From assembly GCF_029478095.1 (NCBI RefSeq), contig NZ_JAKOAV010000012.1, forward strand, positions 29,381 to 93,380: DNA of 64,000 bases. Direction: 5' to 3'. The stretch is from Pelotomaculum isophthalicicum JI (GTDB lineage: Bacteria; Bacillota; Desulfotomaculia; Desulfotomaculales; Pelotomaculaceae). A program made the position numbers and the translations under genes. This document shows positions 53,299 to 61,842 of this stretch, in pieces. How positions within the stretch are numbered: the stretch's first letter is position 1; each line of letters starts with the position of its first letter. Below the pieces are notes generated by a model that saw nothing but the letters and a program-made list of their open reading frames with translations, was not told the DNA's origin and ran no database searches.

Positions 53299-53486
53299 AA
53301 ACTCAACCAACAGGCAGCCAATCTGGCGATAAAAATGAAACAGCGGGTGAAAGTAACCAAGCGCAACCGGATAGCCGGCTGCATTTTTTCCTATGCAACA
53401 CACTTGATTGTCTAATGGAAAGGGATCTTAGATCTTGTTTTGAGTGTGATGATTTTCCCTGCGTAAAATTACGCCCGTTTGGTTAA
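53277..53486 (+). CDS. Small cysteine-rich protein, DUF3795-like
   Basis: 69 residues overlapping the end of the previous gene by 22 bases. The N-terminal 30 residues are low complexity. The C-terminal part has C-x4-C-x8-C-x2-C-x4-C (CNTLDC, SCFECDDFPC), which resembles the DUF3795 cysteine pattern but is shorter than that family. The overlap and the conserved-looking CDDFPCVKLRP make a real gene likely, but it might be a remnant. Confidence 0.5.
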   Translation: MGKGMRLKTQPTGSQSGDKNETAGESNQAQPDSRLHFFLCNTLDCLMERDLRSCFECDDFPCVKLRPFG

Positions 53487-53493
53487 AACGAAT

Positions 53494-53526
53494 AACGCCG
53501 TGCCTATGATAGAATTTCCCGGCGTT
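53494..53526 (+). terminator. Hairpin between the DUF3795-like gene and the next operon
   Basis: AACGCCG/CGGCGTT seven-pair stem with a 19-base loop; no T-run follows because it abuts the promoter at 53526. Weak terminator candidate. Confidence 0.4.
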
Positions 53527-53554
53527 TGACCTGAAAAATTATGAAAGATATAAT
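53526..53554 (+). promoter_or_regulatory. Sigma-A promoter
   Basis: TTGACC (53526-53531), 17 bases, TATAAT (53549-53554), followed by AGGAGGAG and the start at 53579. It drives the group ending with holA. Confidence 0.8.
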
Positions 53555-53578
53555 AGTGGTACAATAGGAGGAGTAGTC

Positions 53579-54163
53579 TTGGACAAGATTAAATCAGCTT
53601 ATGAAATGGCCATGGAACGTTTTCAGCAAAGGAAAGAAGTGCCTCGCTCGGAAATTGACCGGCTGGAGTACATGCCGGTGGGAAGAGCCATAGCCGCTAA
53701 TTATCTTAGGGAAAGCAATTACGATATTTTCGCTGAAATCGGCAAGCACTCCGAAAATTATAAAAAGTACATAATCGAAGGTATGCAGGAAACCTTTTTG
53801 AACAATATCCTGCCGCCCGTCGACAAATCTTCCTGGACGACAAACAAGATGGTGATGGAAGGGCTGCTGCTGATTAAAGAGGACAAACAGGCGGTAGAGG
53901 AAGTTTATGGCCGGCTGGAGTACCTTTTCAAGTATTACGAGCAGACCCTGGTGCAAACTTACAGTCAGTTCAAAGATGATTATAGCGCGAAGATCAGCGC
54001 AACTGCCAGGTCGATGGGTAAAATGACCGGGGGAAAACTTAAGATTGATCCGGAGAAACAACCGGGCTTCCGGGAAGAATGGATGAAAATTCTTGGCCGT
54101 TTAAACGAACAGTATACTAAAGTACTGGGAGAACAGAAAGATAAACTGCGAAAGATCAATTAA
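53579..54163 (+). CDS. Uncharacterised soluble helical protein
   Basis: 194 residues, mostly helical and charged, with no membrane segment, cysteine or known motif that I recognise. Notable stretches are SEIDRLEYMPVGRAIAANYL, HSENYKKYIIEGMQETFLNNILPP and a basic C-terminus (QKDKLRKIN). TTG 53579 has an excellent AGGAGGAG site and a strong promoter just upstream, so it is well expressed. It is cotranscribed with a thiamine-binding-type protein and DNA polymerase delta. Function unknown. Confidence 0.85.
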   Translation: MDKIKSAYEMAMERFQQRKEVPRSEIDRLEYMPVGRAIAANYLRESNYDIFAEIGKHSENYKKYIIEGMQETFLNNILPPVDKSSWTTNKMVMEGLLLIKEDKQAVEEVYGRLEYLFKYYEQTLVQTYSQFKDDYSAKISATARSMGKMTGGKLKIDPEKQPGFREEWMKILGRLNEQYTKVLGEQKDKLRKIN

Positions 54164-54186
54164 TCTCGCGCGGGGGTGTAATTAAT

Positions 54187-54498
54187 ATGGCCGTTGTGGA
54201 GGTAAGCATCGTGCCTGTAGGCACACAGTCGCCCAGCCTGAGTGAATATGTGGCTGGGTGTATCGCGATACTTGAAAGCGCCGAAGGGGTTACTTATCAA
54301 CTTAACCCCATGGGTACTGTCATAGAAGGGGACTTGAACCGCGTTTTGGAGGTAATCCAAAGGATGCACGAGCACCCTTTTACAAGAGGTGTCGAAAGAG
54401 TGGTTACCACTGTTCGCATAGACGACCGGCGGGACAAGTCGTTGACTATGGCCGGTAAAGTAGCGGCGGTTAAGGCCAGGCTTAGACAGGGGCAATAA
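54187..54498 (+). CDS. MTH1187/YqgV-family thiamine-binding-type protein (DUF77)
   Basis: 103 residues with a ferredoxin-like fold pattern: VEVSIVPVGTQSPSLSEYV at the N-terminus, YQLNPMGTVIEG in the middle, and VVTTVRIDDRRDK near the end. Members of this family bind thiamine-like ligands in some structures. ATG 54187 follows GCGGGGGTG. It ends three bases before holA. Confidence 0.88.
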   Translation: MAVVEVSIVPVGTQSPSLSEYVAGCIAILESAEGVTYQLNPMGTVIEGDLNRVLEVIQRMHEHPFTRGVERVVTTVRIDDRRDKSLTMAGKVAAVKARLRQGQ

Positions 54499-54500
54499 TA

Positions 54501-55547
54501 ATGAAATATTTTATTGAGCTGTTAAACAGCCTTAAACGGGGAGTAGTCGCTCCGGTTTATCTTTTTTACGGGGAAGAAACTTACTTGCGGGAGCAGGCTG
54601 TTTCACGTTTTAAGGATTATCTTGTCAAGGACGGCGGGTCTGGGCTGAACTATGACCTGATCGACGGTGAAGCGGTAAATCCGGCAGATATAGTGGCAAG
54701 AGCGGAGACTCTTCCATTTTTTTCTGATAAACGCCTGGTGGTGGTTAAGAATCCTCTTTTCTTAAAAACTAGACAGGCCGGTGAGTCAATTTCGGAAACT
54801 GAGGAGGAAGCGAAGGTTCCGGATAAAGAAAAACTGCTTTTGAATTACCTGGAGAACCCGCTAACTTCAACATGTCTTGTTTTTACTACCGGTGGGCCCG
54901 TGGATAAGCGTAAAAAAATATTTCGTTCAATTAAAAAAAACGGACGGGCAATAGATTTCACTTTTCTCAGAAAGGGGGAGCTGGGCCGTTGGCTGGCGCA
55001 AAAAGCCGGCGCGGCAGGCAAAAAATTCGATGCGGAGGCGGGAGACGCTTTCCTGGGATCCGTTGGCCCGTCATTGCAGAACTTGGTAATGGAACTGGAT
55101 AAGTTGTTCTGTTACACAGCCGGACGCGAAGTGATTACTCTGTCAGATGTGCGCCGGGTATCCGCGCCCGGAGTAGAAGATAATATTTTTGCGATAGTCG
55201 ACGCGATCGGCGGCAAGCGGTGCGGGGAAGCGCTGGCAGGTATTAAAGAAATGCTGGCGGCAAAAGAACCTCCCCTGCGCTTGCTTTCAATGATCTCCAG
55301 GCAGTTCCGCCTGCTGCTGCAAGTAAGTGATTTAACCGGGCGGGGCTGTTCGGCCCGGGAAATCTCCGGAAGGCTAAAAATACCTCCGTTTGTTTATCAA
55401 AAAATAGCCTCGCAATGTCACAATTTTGATCAAAGCCTGTTAATTGGAGTATTTGAATCACTGTCGGAGTTGGAAACAGCGGTAAAAGCCGGACGGCAGG
55501 AATTTTACCCGGCGATTGAGACGTATTTGTTGAAACTCTGCGTTTAG
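54501..55547 (+). CDS. holA: DNA polymerase III subunit delta
   Basis: 348 residues; clamp-loader subunit that opens the beta sliding clamp. The N-terminal YLFYGEETYLREQAVSRFK, VVVKNPLFLK and VFTTGGPVDKRKKI segments and the C-terminal helical collar (LRLLSMISRQFRLLLQV, then LKIPPFVYQKIASQ) are family marks. It is degenerate in Walker A, as delta normally is. ATG 54501 lies in an AGACAGGGGCAATA context. Its placement next to convergent rpsT is standard in Firmicutes. Confidence 0.95.
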   Translation: MKYFIELLNSLKRGVVAPVYLFYGEETYLREQAVSRFKDYLVKDGGSGLNYDLIDGEAVNPADIVARAETLPFFSDKRLVVVKNPLFLKTRQAGESISETEEEAKVPDKEKLLLNYLENPLTSTCLVFTTGGPVDKRKKIFRSIKKNGRAIDFTFLRKGELGRWLAQKAGAAGKKFDAEAGDAFLGSVGPSLQNLVMELDKLFCYTAGREVITLSDVRRVSAPGVEDNIFAIVDAIGGKRCGEALAGIKEMLAAKEPPLRLLSMISRQFRLLLQVSDLTGRGCSAREISGRLKIPPFVYQKIASQCHNFDQSLLIGVFESLSELETAVKAGRQEFYPAIETYLLKLCV

Positions 55548-55576
55548 TCCGGTTATCCGGTTAACAGTGCAAAAAT

Positions 55577-55610
55577 AAAAACCACCCTTATGATGTATAG
55601 GGTGGTTTTT
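55577..55610. terminator. Bidirectional terminator between holA and rpsT
   Basis: AAAAACCACCCT-type arm pairs with AGGGTGGTTTTT; A- and T-rich on both ends, so it can stop both convergent genes. Confidence 0.9.
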
Positions 55611-55615
55611 CAGCC

Positions 55616-55882
55616 TTAACCCATTGACTTATTAAATCTCTTCATTAGACGTGATTTTTTGCGTGAAGCTGCATTTTTATGTAAAATGCCTTTTGTTACG
55701 GCTTTGTCAATTGCTTTCACGGCATTACGAAGCTTTATACCGGCTTCTTCAGCATTGGTTGCGCCCAAGGCTCCTTCGAACTTTCTGATGGTAGTCCGCA
55801 GCGCAGATTTGATCCGGGTGTTGCGTAATGTCCTTAAACGGATAATTTCGGCCCGTTTTGCTGCTGATTTAATGTTCGGCAT
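55616..55882 (-). CDS. rpsT: 30S ribosomal protein S20
   Basis: 88 residues beginning MPNIKSAAKRAEIIRLRTLRN. ATG 55882 is preferred over the codon at 55894 because GGGGGTGAG sits at the right distance. S20 binds 16S rRNA early in 30S assembly. It is convergent with holA. Confidence 0.97.
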   Translation of the reverse strand: MPNIKSAAKRAEIIRLRTLRNTRIKSALRTTIRKFEGALGATNAEEAGIKLRNAVKAIDKAVTKGILHKNAASRKKSRLMKRFNKSMG

Positions 55883-55909
55883 ATTTTTACTCACCCCCCA
55901 ACGGGACCA

Positions 55910-55938
55910 ATTTTACCATGCGCGGTGAAAAAATGCAA
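55910..55938 (-). promoter_or_regulatory. Sigma-A promoter of rpsT
   Basis: On the minus strand TTGCAT (55933-55938), 17 bases, TAAAAT (55910-55915), with rpsT starting about 27 bases downstream of the -10. Confidence 0.65.
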
Positions 55939-56011
55939 GCATGACTGGTATATACTTTCATATTTCAGGTAAAGCTACAGGTAATTGAAAAAGATTGGGG
56001 GTGAATTGAAT

Positions 56012-56350
56012 ATGCAATGGCTCGGATTAATCATCAGGTTTGTTGTTTCAGCACTTGTTTTGATCGTTGTGAGTTGGCTCTCACCCGGCTTTGTGGTGAG
56101 GGGGGGATTCGTCGGGGCTTTAATCGCCGCGGTGGTAATTGCCGTGCTCGGCTACATTGCTGAAGCTCTCCTGGGTGAACGAATTTCACCAAGGAACAGA
56201 GGTCTCGTAGGCTTTATTACGGCGGCAGTGGTAATTTACCTAGCCCAATTTATTATTCCTACGCTTCTCAGTGTGAACCTGGTCGGCGCGTTGATTTCCG
56301 CATTTATCGTTGGACTTATTGATGCCTTTGTACCGACTGTCATACGCTAA
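56012..56350 (+). CDS. Phage-holin-family-4-type small membrane protein (YvlD-like)
   Basis: 112 residues from ATG 56012, which has GGGGGTGA upstream. There are four membrane helices; VSWLSPGFVV and GALIAAVVIAVLGYIAEALLG match the PF04020 pattern. In non-phage contexts these proteins are chromosomal and of unclear role; there are no phage genes around it. It sits just before spoIIP, with which it may share a transcript. Confidence 0.87.
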   Translation: MQWLGLIIRFVVSALVLIVVSWLSPGFVVRGGFVGALIAAVVIAVLGYIAEALLGERISPRNRGLVGFITAAVVIYLAQFIIPTLLSVNLVGALISAFIVGLIDAFVPTVIR

Positions 56351-56374
56351 CGGAGACGACCTTCATAAACTCTT

Positions 56375-56422
56375 CCTCCAGGACATAGAATTAATGAATG
56401 ATTCCTGGAGGGAGGGTTTTTT
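56375..56422 (+). terminator. Hairpin overlapping the spoIIP ribosome binding site
   Basis: CCTCCAGGA (56375-56383) pairs with TCCTGGAGG (56403-56411), followed by GAGGG and six T, then ATG 56423. The right arm and following bases form the Shine-Dalgarno (GGAGGGAGGG) of spoIIP, so the structure can both terminate and hide the site. Confidence 0.65.
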
Positions 56423-57490
56423 ATGTACCCATTGCCCGCCGCCGGCCGGTTACGGTATATGCGCGCCGGTCATGTCTGCAAATTTATTGCCCTGGCCGGG
56501 GTAGTTTTGATGCCGCTGTTATTATTTTTCCAGGTAACGGGCGCGGCGGCCTTGATGACGCTTAAGGAAAGCGCAGGTAGAATACCGGAAGAGGTCATCG
56601 CAGTGTTTTACCAGCGGGAACCGCTGAAAATACTGCAATGCGCCCTGCCGGTGCTATGCTGGGGCGGCTTCGAAGAGGATTCCCGAACTGACAGCCTGTC
56701 ACAATCGCTACTGGATTCCCTGGGTGCCGTTGTCCAGGTGAATCTGTGCAGCCCGGTTGCGGTTTTAAGATCGCAAATGCCTCTGCTGGTTATGTCCGAG
56801 CCACGAGGAGTTGTGGCGGTAAGCAGGTCAGGTGACGCTCACCCGGTTAACCCCGTTCCGGTAAACAAGGTATCGGCCTTGCTTGGAGATAGCCTTGTGA
56901 TAATATATAACACGCATACCGGGGAAACGTACAGTATGACTGACCGGGTAGAAAGGCTGGACGGCAGGCAAGGCGGAGTTGTAACTGTGGCGGCGGCGCT
57001 GCAGGATACCCTGGAGGGCAAGTACGGAATTAAAGTGGCCCGCTCGGACAGGATCAATGACGCTAACTACGACAATGCCTACATCGAGTCGGAGAAAACC
57101 GCGAAGGAACTGCTAGCCGACAATCCCAAGGCCAGGGTTGTTTTCGATATTCACCGCGACGCCGCAAAATCGCGTGAACAAAGTTTGGTTACTGTGAACG
57201 GTGAAAAAGTTGCGCCGATTCTTTTTATTACCGGTTCCGGCGCACGCAAGTCGTCCGCCGGGCTGCAGCAGAATTATGCCTTCGCCGCAAAGCTTTCGGG
57301 AAAAGTCAATGAGATGTATCCAGGGCTTTCTCTGGGGGTCAGGGTTAAGAACAGCAATTATAATCAGTATCTCCACCCGCATGCGGTACTGGTGGAAATA
57401 GGCACGTCAAAAAATTCAGTTGAAGAGGCGGTACGCTCAGCGGTTCTGCTTGCGGATGTGGTAGTTAGGGTGATTACGGAAGAGAGTTAA
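56423..57490 (+). CDS. spoIIP: Stage II sporulation protein P
   Basis: 355 residues: an N-terminal membrane helix (about 20-40), then a SpoIIP amidase/endopeptidase domain with YNTHTGETY (the first His), VFDIHRDA, and the C-terminal LVEIGTSKNSVEEA. In Bacillus it removes septal peptidoglycan with SpoIID and SpoIIM during engulfment. ATG 56423. The gene is intact; spoIID and spoIIM are not in this window. Confidence 0.95.
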   Translation: MYPLPAAGRLRYMRAGHVCKFIALAGVVLMPLLLFFQVTGAAALMTLKESAGRIPEEVIAVFYQREPLKILQCALPVLCWGGFEEDSRTDSLSQSLLDSLGAVVQVNLCSPVAVLRSQMPLLVMSEPRGVVAVSRSGDAHPVNPVPVNKVSALLGDSLVIIYNTHTGETYSMTDRVERLDGRQGGVVTVAAALQDTLEGKYGIKVARSDRINDANYDNAYIESEKTAKELLADNPKARVVFDIHRDAAKSREQSLVTVNGEKVAPILFITGSGARKSSAGLQQNYAFAAKLSGKVNEMYPGLSLGVRVKNSNYNQYLHPHAVLVEIGTSKNSVEEAVRSAVLLADVVVRVITEES

Positions 57491-57569
57491 GTCAATATGA
57501 TTTTGTACTATAAAAAGCCGCATGAGAGAAATTAGCGGACAAATCTATATTTAGAATCAAGGTGATATT

Positions 57570-57923
57570 GTGAGGACAAAATACAAGTTCGTAGTTTTAC
57601 TTTCAATTGCCGCGGTGACTTGGGGGAGTGCTTATACAATGGCCAATTTTAACGAAATAGTCGCACCTGATGTACCGGTACAGGCGATCCATTTTGAGAA
57701 AGCGGAATCAGGCGCTTACCGTCTGAATATTCTGGGTGAAGACCTGGTGATAAAAATACCGGATAAATATTATCGTCTTAATGAATATTATCACTTTATT
57801 GAAAACAAATGCGGCGAAACCTTGATTTTAGTTAATAATAGCGCCGCGGGATTCCGGGACAAGTATCTCCCGGATTTATTATCACGCATACTAAATATTG
57901 AAAAAGAATTAGAATATCATTAG
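57570..57923 (+). CDS. Uncharacterised protein with N-terminal membrane anchor
   Basis: 117 residues from GTG 57570. A hydrophobic N-terminal helix (about 6-24) is a signal anchor or signal peptide. The rest is soluble and external, with AESGAYRLNILGEDLVIKIPDKYYRLNEYYHF. No family recognised. It lies between spoIIP and lepA, so a role in spore or envelope biology is possible but not shown. Confidence 0.8.
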   Translation: MRTKYKFVVLLSIAAVTWGSAYTMANFNEIVAPDVPVQAIHFEKAESGAYRLNILGEDLVIKIPDKYYRLNEYYHFIENKCGETLILVNNSAAGFRDKYLPDLLSRILNIEKELEYH

Positions 57924-58003
57924 TTAAGCGTAGATAATGGGGAGATAATGCCGAATTACAAACGAATAAGTTCATGCTTAAAGGTGAAAATGAATAGCTG
58001 TCA

Positions 58004-58037
58004 TTAAGGACTTCCTCGATTCCGGGGAAGTCCTTAA
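58004..58037 (+). terminator. Intrinsic terminator-like hairpin before lepA
   Basis: Twelve-pair stem TTAAGGACTTCC/GGAAGTCCTTAA with a ten-base loop; the lepA promoter starts four bases later. Confidence 0.7.
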
Positions 58038-58040
58038 TAA

Positions 58041-58069
58041 TTGATACCCACTTCCGCCAGTGATATAAT
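58041..58069 (+). promoter_or_regulatory. Sigma-A promoter of lepA
   Basis: TTGATA (58041-58046), 17 bases, TATAAT (58064-58069), the same hexamers as the promoters at 2807 and 6877. Confidence 0.8.
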
Positions 58070-58108
58070 ATTGTAGTTGTTTTCAGCAATAAGGAGTGAA
58101 GTTTTTCA

Positions 58109-59917
58109 ATGGAGTGGGATCAGGATAGAATTCGTAATTTCTGTATTATCGCCCATATAGACCATGGCAAGTCTACCTTGGCGGACAGGCTTCTGGAGTA
58201 CACCGGCGCCCTGAGCGAGCGCGAGATGACCAATCAGGTGCTGGACCAGATGGACTTGGAGCGGGAGCGGGGCATTACTATCAAAATGCAGGCCGTACGC
58301 TTGAATTACCTGGCTGGAGATGGCCGGGAATACCAGTTGAACCTGATTGACACCCCCGGTCATGTAGACTTTTCTTATGAGGTGTCCCGCAGCCTGGCAG
58401 CCTGTGAGGGCGCGCTGCTGGTAGTGGACGCGGCCCAGGGGATCGAAGCTCAGACTTTGGCCAATGTCTACCTGGCTCTGGATCATAACCTGGAAATAAT
58501 CCCTGTCATTAATAAAATTGACTTGCCCGGCGCGGATCCGGAAAGGGTAAAGCGGGAAATTGAAGATGTGATTGGCATGGATACTTCTGAGTGTGTGCTG
58601 GCTTCCGCGAAAAGCGGGGAAGGTGTTAGAAATATTCTAGAGAAAATTGTGGCTAAAATACCTCCGCCTGGTGGTCTGAGTCAGGCCTCCTTAAAAGCGC
58701 TGGTTTTTGATTCACACTACGATCCGTATAAAGGGGTTATTGCCTATATCCGAATAATTGAAGGTTCTGTGTCAAAAGGCATGCAGATTAAGATGATGGC
58801 CACCGGCAAGGAATTTGAGGTGAGCGACGCGGGAATATTTCGCCCTACTCTCCTCTCAGTCGGTGAACTGCGCACCGGTGAAGTGGGTTTTATCGCCGCC
58901 GGCATAAAAAACGTCAAAGACTGCCAGGTGGGGGATACGGTCACAGACGCCCGGCGCCCGGCTGCGGTGCCGCTGCCCGGCTACCGCAAGGTTACCCCGA
59001 TGGTTTACTGTGGCTTATATCCTGTAGATAATATACAGTATGATGATCTGAAAGACGCGCTGGAAAAGCTCAAACTAAACGACGCCTCCTTAATATATGA
59101 ACCGGAGACTTCTGAGGCTTTGGGATTTGGCTTTCGCTGCGGCTTTCTGGGCCTGTTGCACATGGAGATTATTCAAGAACGGCTTGAGCGCGAGTACGAC
59201 CTGAACTTGATCACCACTGCTCCGAACGTCGTCTATCAAATCACTACCACTGACGGGGAAGTAATTGAAATAGACAATCCGAGCAAACTGCCGCCGGCCG
59301 GCAAAGTGGAAATAATAGAGGAGCCCTTTGTCAAGGCGATTATCATGTGCCCGAAAGATTTTGTGGGCGCGGTGATGGAGTTGTGCCAGGAGCGTCGTGG
59401 TACCTTTGCCGATATGGAATATATGAGCGCCGGTAGGGTTATCCTGACATATAACCTGCCGCTCAGCGAGATTATCTTTGATTTCTTTGATCAACTCAAG
59501 TCGCGGACAAGAGGCTACGCCTCGCTGGATTACGAATTGTCCGGATATAAGGAATCCAATCTGGTTAAGCTGGATATCATGATCGCCGGTGAAGTGCTTG
59601 ACGCGCTTTCAGTAATCATTCACCATGATAAGGCGTATTACCGGGGCCGCCAACTGGTGGAGAAACTGCGGGGGCTGATTCCGCGCCACCTCTTCGAAAT
59701 CCCGATACAAGCCACCATCGGCAACCATATTATCGCCCGGGAAACAGTGAAGGCGGTGCGTAAAAATGTGCTGGCCAAGTGCTATGGCGGAGACATCACC
59801 CGCAAACGCAAGCTGCTGGAAAAACAAAAGGAAGGCAAAAAGCGGATGAAACAGGTTGGCAATGTTGAAATACCGCAGGAGGCATTTATGGCGGTATTGA
59901 GTATCGAGAATAAATAA
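58109..59917 (+). CDS. lepA: Elongation factor 4 (LepA)
   Basis: 602 residues, a translational GTPase. G1 AHIDHGKST (15-23), G3 DTPGHVDF, G4 NKIDLPGA; the LepA C-terminal domain ([20 protein letters not shown]) is present. It acts on ribosomes in initiation/assembly or back-translocation. ATG 58109 follows AAGGAGTGAAG. hemW follows, separated by a repeat; lepA-hemW is a standard order. Confidence 0.98.
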   Translation: MEWDQDRIRNFCIIAHIDHGKSTLADRLLEYTGALSEREMTNQVLDQMDLERERGITIKMQAVRLNYLAGDGREYQLNLIDTPGHVDFSYEVSRSLAACEGALLVVDAAQGIEAQTLANVYLALDHNLEIIPVINKIDLPGADPERVKREIEDVIGMDTSECVLASAKSGEGVRNILEKIVAKIPPPGGLSQASLKALVFDSHYDPYKGVIAYIRIIEGSVSKGMQIKMMATGKEFEVSDAGIFRPTLLSVGELRTGEVGFIAAGIKNVKDCQVGDTVTDARRPAAVPLPGYRKVTPMVYCGLYPVDNIQYDDLKDALEKLKLNDASLIYEPETSEALGFGFRCGFLGLLHMEIIQERLEREYDLNLITTAPNVVYQITTTDGEVIEIDNPSKLPPAGKVEIIEEPFVKAIIMCPKDFVGAVMELCQERRGTFADMEYMSAGRVILTYNLPLSEIIFDFFDQLKSRTRGYASLDYELSGYKESNLVKLDIMIAGEVLDALSVIIHHDKAYYRGRQLVEKLRGLIPRHLFEIPIQATIGNHIIARETVKAVRKNVLAKCYGGDITRKRKLLEKQKEGKKRMKQVGNVEIPQEAFMAVLSIENK

Positions 59918-59934
59918 AAGAGAAGGAGTCAGAA

Positions 59935-60007
59935 TTCAGGAGTCAGGAGTCAGAATAAAAAAATGGTTTATTGCCTCGAATATTCTGAATTCTGACTACT
60001 GACTACT
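59935..60007. repeat. Dispersed palindromic repeat, copy 6 (compact form)
   Basis: Left arm GGAGTCAGAATTCAGGAG and TCAGGAGTCAG, core AAAATGGTTTATTGCCTCGAA, and right arm TATTCTGAATTCTGACTAC, TGACTAC. The two arms are directly opposed, giving a hairpin of about 30 pairs. It lies between lepA and hemW. Confidence 0.9.
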
Positions 60008-60030
60008 AAATAAATTGAGGTGTCCGGGCC

Positions 60031-61179
60031 ATGACACTTGGTTTATATATCCACGTTCCATTTTGTGTTAGAAAGTGCCGTTATTGCGACTTTATCTCTT
60101 ACCCTTATGAGGACGGAGCAGCCGGAATATACCTGGATTCCTTGTCTAAAGAGATAGAGATGTATGGTAACATTTTGCCGGAACGTGAGAAAGTCCTTGC
60201 CAGTGTTTTTATCGGTGGCGGAACACCTACCTGCCTGCCGGCTGAAAAGCTGGTTTTCATTTTGGAAACGGTACGTAAGGTTTTTTACTTGTTGCCAGAA
60301 TGTGAGATAACTGTCGAGGCCAATCCCGGTACGGTTAACCAGGAGTCACTGGCATTGTTGCGGAAGAGCGGTGTAAACAGGCTCAGCTTGGGTGTGCAGG
60401 CTTTCCAGGACAGTATATTGTCTGTGCTGGGGCGCATCCATACAGCTGCCGAAGCTACCGGGGCTGTCCACGCAGCCAGGGAGGCCGGGTTTGAAAACCT
60501 GAATCTGGACTTGATCTACGGGATACCGGGTCAAACCGGAGAAGACTGGTTGGAATCACTAAATCAAGTCGCGAATCTGGATCCGGAACACATAGCGGTG
60601 TATGGACTTCAACTGGAGGCAGGAACACCTTTGGAACAGGCGGTGTCCTGCGGCGGGCTTAAACCTTGTTCTGAAGATCTGGATCTATTCATGTATCAAA
60701 CGGCGATTGATTATTTAACCAGTCGGGGCTACGTACATTATGAGATTTCAAATTTTGCCCGGTCTGGACGTGAGTCGGTCCACAATCTTACTTACTGGCT
60801 AAATCAGGCCTACCTGGGATTTGGTCCGGCTGCGCATTCTTACCTGCGGAACGAACGTTTTGCCAACGAGTCTACTGTCAGTGGCTATGCCGGCAGTCTT
60901 GTACAGGGGAAATTGCCGGTCGCCTCGAGGGAGACCGGAACGATCAGGAATGAGATGGCAGAGACAATGTTTTTAGGCTTACGATTGCTTAGGGGAGTTG
61001 ACCTTGAAGCTTTCTACCAGCGTTTTGGCCGGCGGGCAGAGGACATTTACCGGGCGGAAATAGCTTCTTTGCGGGAAGCCGGGCTGGTGGACCTCGCGGA
61101 CGGATACCTACGCCTTACAGCAAAAGGCCTGCCTGTGGGAAATGAGGTTTTTCAGGAATTTGTATGCAACCAGTATTAG
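60031..61179 (+). CDS. hemW: HemW-type radical SAM protein
   Basis: 382 residues. The 4Fe-4S motif is C12-x3-C16-x2-C19 (HVPFCVRKCRYCDF). GGGTPTCLP, TVEANPGT and LSLGVQAFQD are typical of the HemN/HemW group. Length and the lepA neighbour favour HemW, a heme-handling protein, over oxygen-independent coproporphyrinogen III oxidase. ATG 60031 follows TGAGGTGTCC. In relatives hrcA-grpE-dnaK follows; here the downstream 870 bases are repeats only. Confidence 0.92.
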   Translation: MTLGLYIHVPFCVRKCRYCDFISYPYEDGAAGIYLDSLSKEIEMYGNILPEREKVLASVFIGGGTPTCLPAEKLVFILETVRKVFYLLPECEITVEANPGTVNQESLALLRKSGVNRLSLGVQAFQDSILSVLGRIHTAAEATGAVHAAREAGFENLNLDLIYGIPGQTGEDWLESLNQVANLDPEHIAVYGLQLEAGTPLEQAVSCGGLKPCSEDLDLFMYQTAIDYLTSRGYVHYEISNFARSGRESVHNLTYWLNQAYLGFGPAAHSYLRNERFANESTVSGYAGSLVQGKLPVASRETGTIRNEMAETMFLGLRLLRGVDLEAFYQRFGRRAEDIYRAEIASLREAGLVDLADGYLRLTAKGLPVGNEVFQEFVCNQY

Positions 61180-61223
61180 TAAAATATTTGCATACTTTTT
61201 TCCAATTCCTTGGGTGGGATACC

Positions 61224-61244
61224 AGGGGACGCTCTTTTTGCTTC
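61224..61244. repeat. Inverted partner of the GGAAGCAAAAAGAACG repeat
   Basis: GGGGACGCTCTTTTTGCTTC here is the near-perfect reverse complement of the two copies at 61482 and 61514. Such GGGGACG-type short palindromic units are often linked with REP-associated (Y1) transposases; no transposase is in this window. Confidence 0.75.
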
Positions 61245-61481
61245 CCGGTTGGGCTTTAAAACTATAATTTAATTAAATCCAGTAACCCAGGAATCTGCCA
61301 TTATATTGCCTGTTAATAGTTGCCAAAAACGTTGAGAATCATTTATCATAAAAAGATTTCCGATCGGTTGATTCATCTCATCATGATTTGATAAACGCCG
61401 CTCTCACATCGTTCCCTTGCTTGTCTTGCCATCTATATTCACTCTTTCTAATTTTCTTTTATTATACCAAATAACTGCAAA

Positions 61482-61562
61482 GGAAGCAAAAAGAACGTCC
61501 CCTTGCTTACCAAGGAAGCAAAAAGAACGTCCCCTTGCTTACCCTTGCTTACCCTTGCTTAC
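61482..61562. repeat. Tandem 32-base repeats and 10-mer array
   Basis: Two copies of GGAAGCAAAAAGAACGTCCC start at 61482 and 61514 (period 32). The second is followed by three copies of CCTTGCTTAC in tandem (61533-61562). Confidence 0.9.
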
Positions 61563-61824
61563 CAAGCCCTGTGGTCGACCCGGTAGGGTTATCCATAGGG
61601 CGGCACTGTCCATAACTCTTGAGCAGGTGACCCTCAACTGCACAATATTTGTGGCGTGCGACCATGCACAATGACAACGGTCAGCGTGTACAATCTCAGC
61701 GGTTAACATGCACGTTCTGTGACGGCGTATTCACCCAAGGTGATTCTACCTGCAAAAAACAACATAAAAATACGCCCTTCGGTCGTTTTGAAGTGGACGT
61801 GTTTTTTTTGATAGGAAAATGTAT

Positions 61825-61842
61825 TAGTCAGTATTCAGTAGT
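61825..61842. repeat. Fragment of the dispersed TCAGTAG repeat (copy 7)
   Basis: TTAGTCAGTATTCAGTAG matches the left arm of copies 1 and 4; no core or right arm follows. Confidence 0.6.

Noticed and set aside
55985..56350. Prophage signature from a holin-family protein
   Set aside because: No phage structural, replication or lysis genes are near; the family is widespread as chromosomal membrane proteins.
61482..61562. Possible CRISPR array
   Set aside because: Only two repeat units with 12-base gaps and no distinct spacers; no cas genes.
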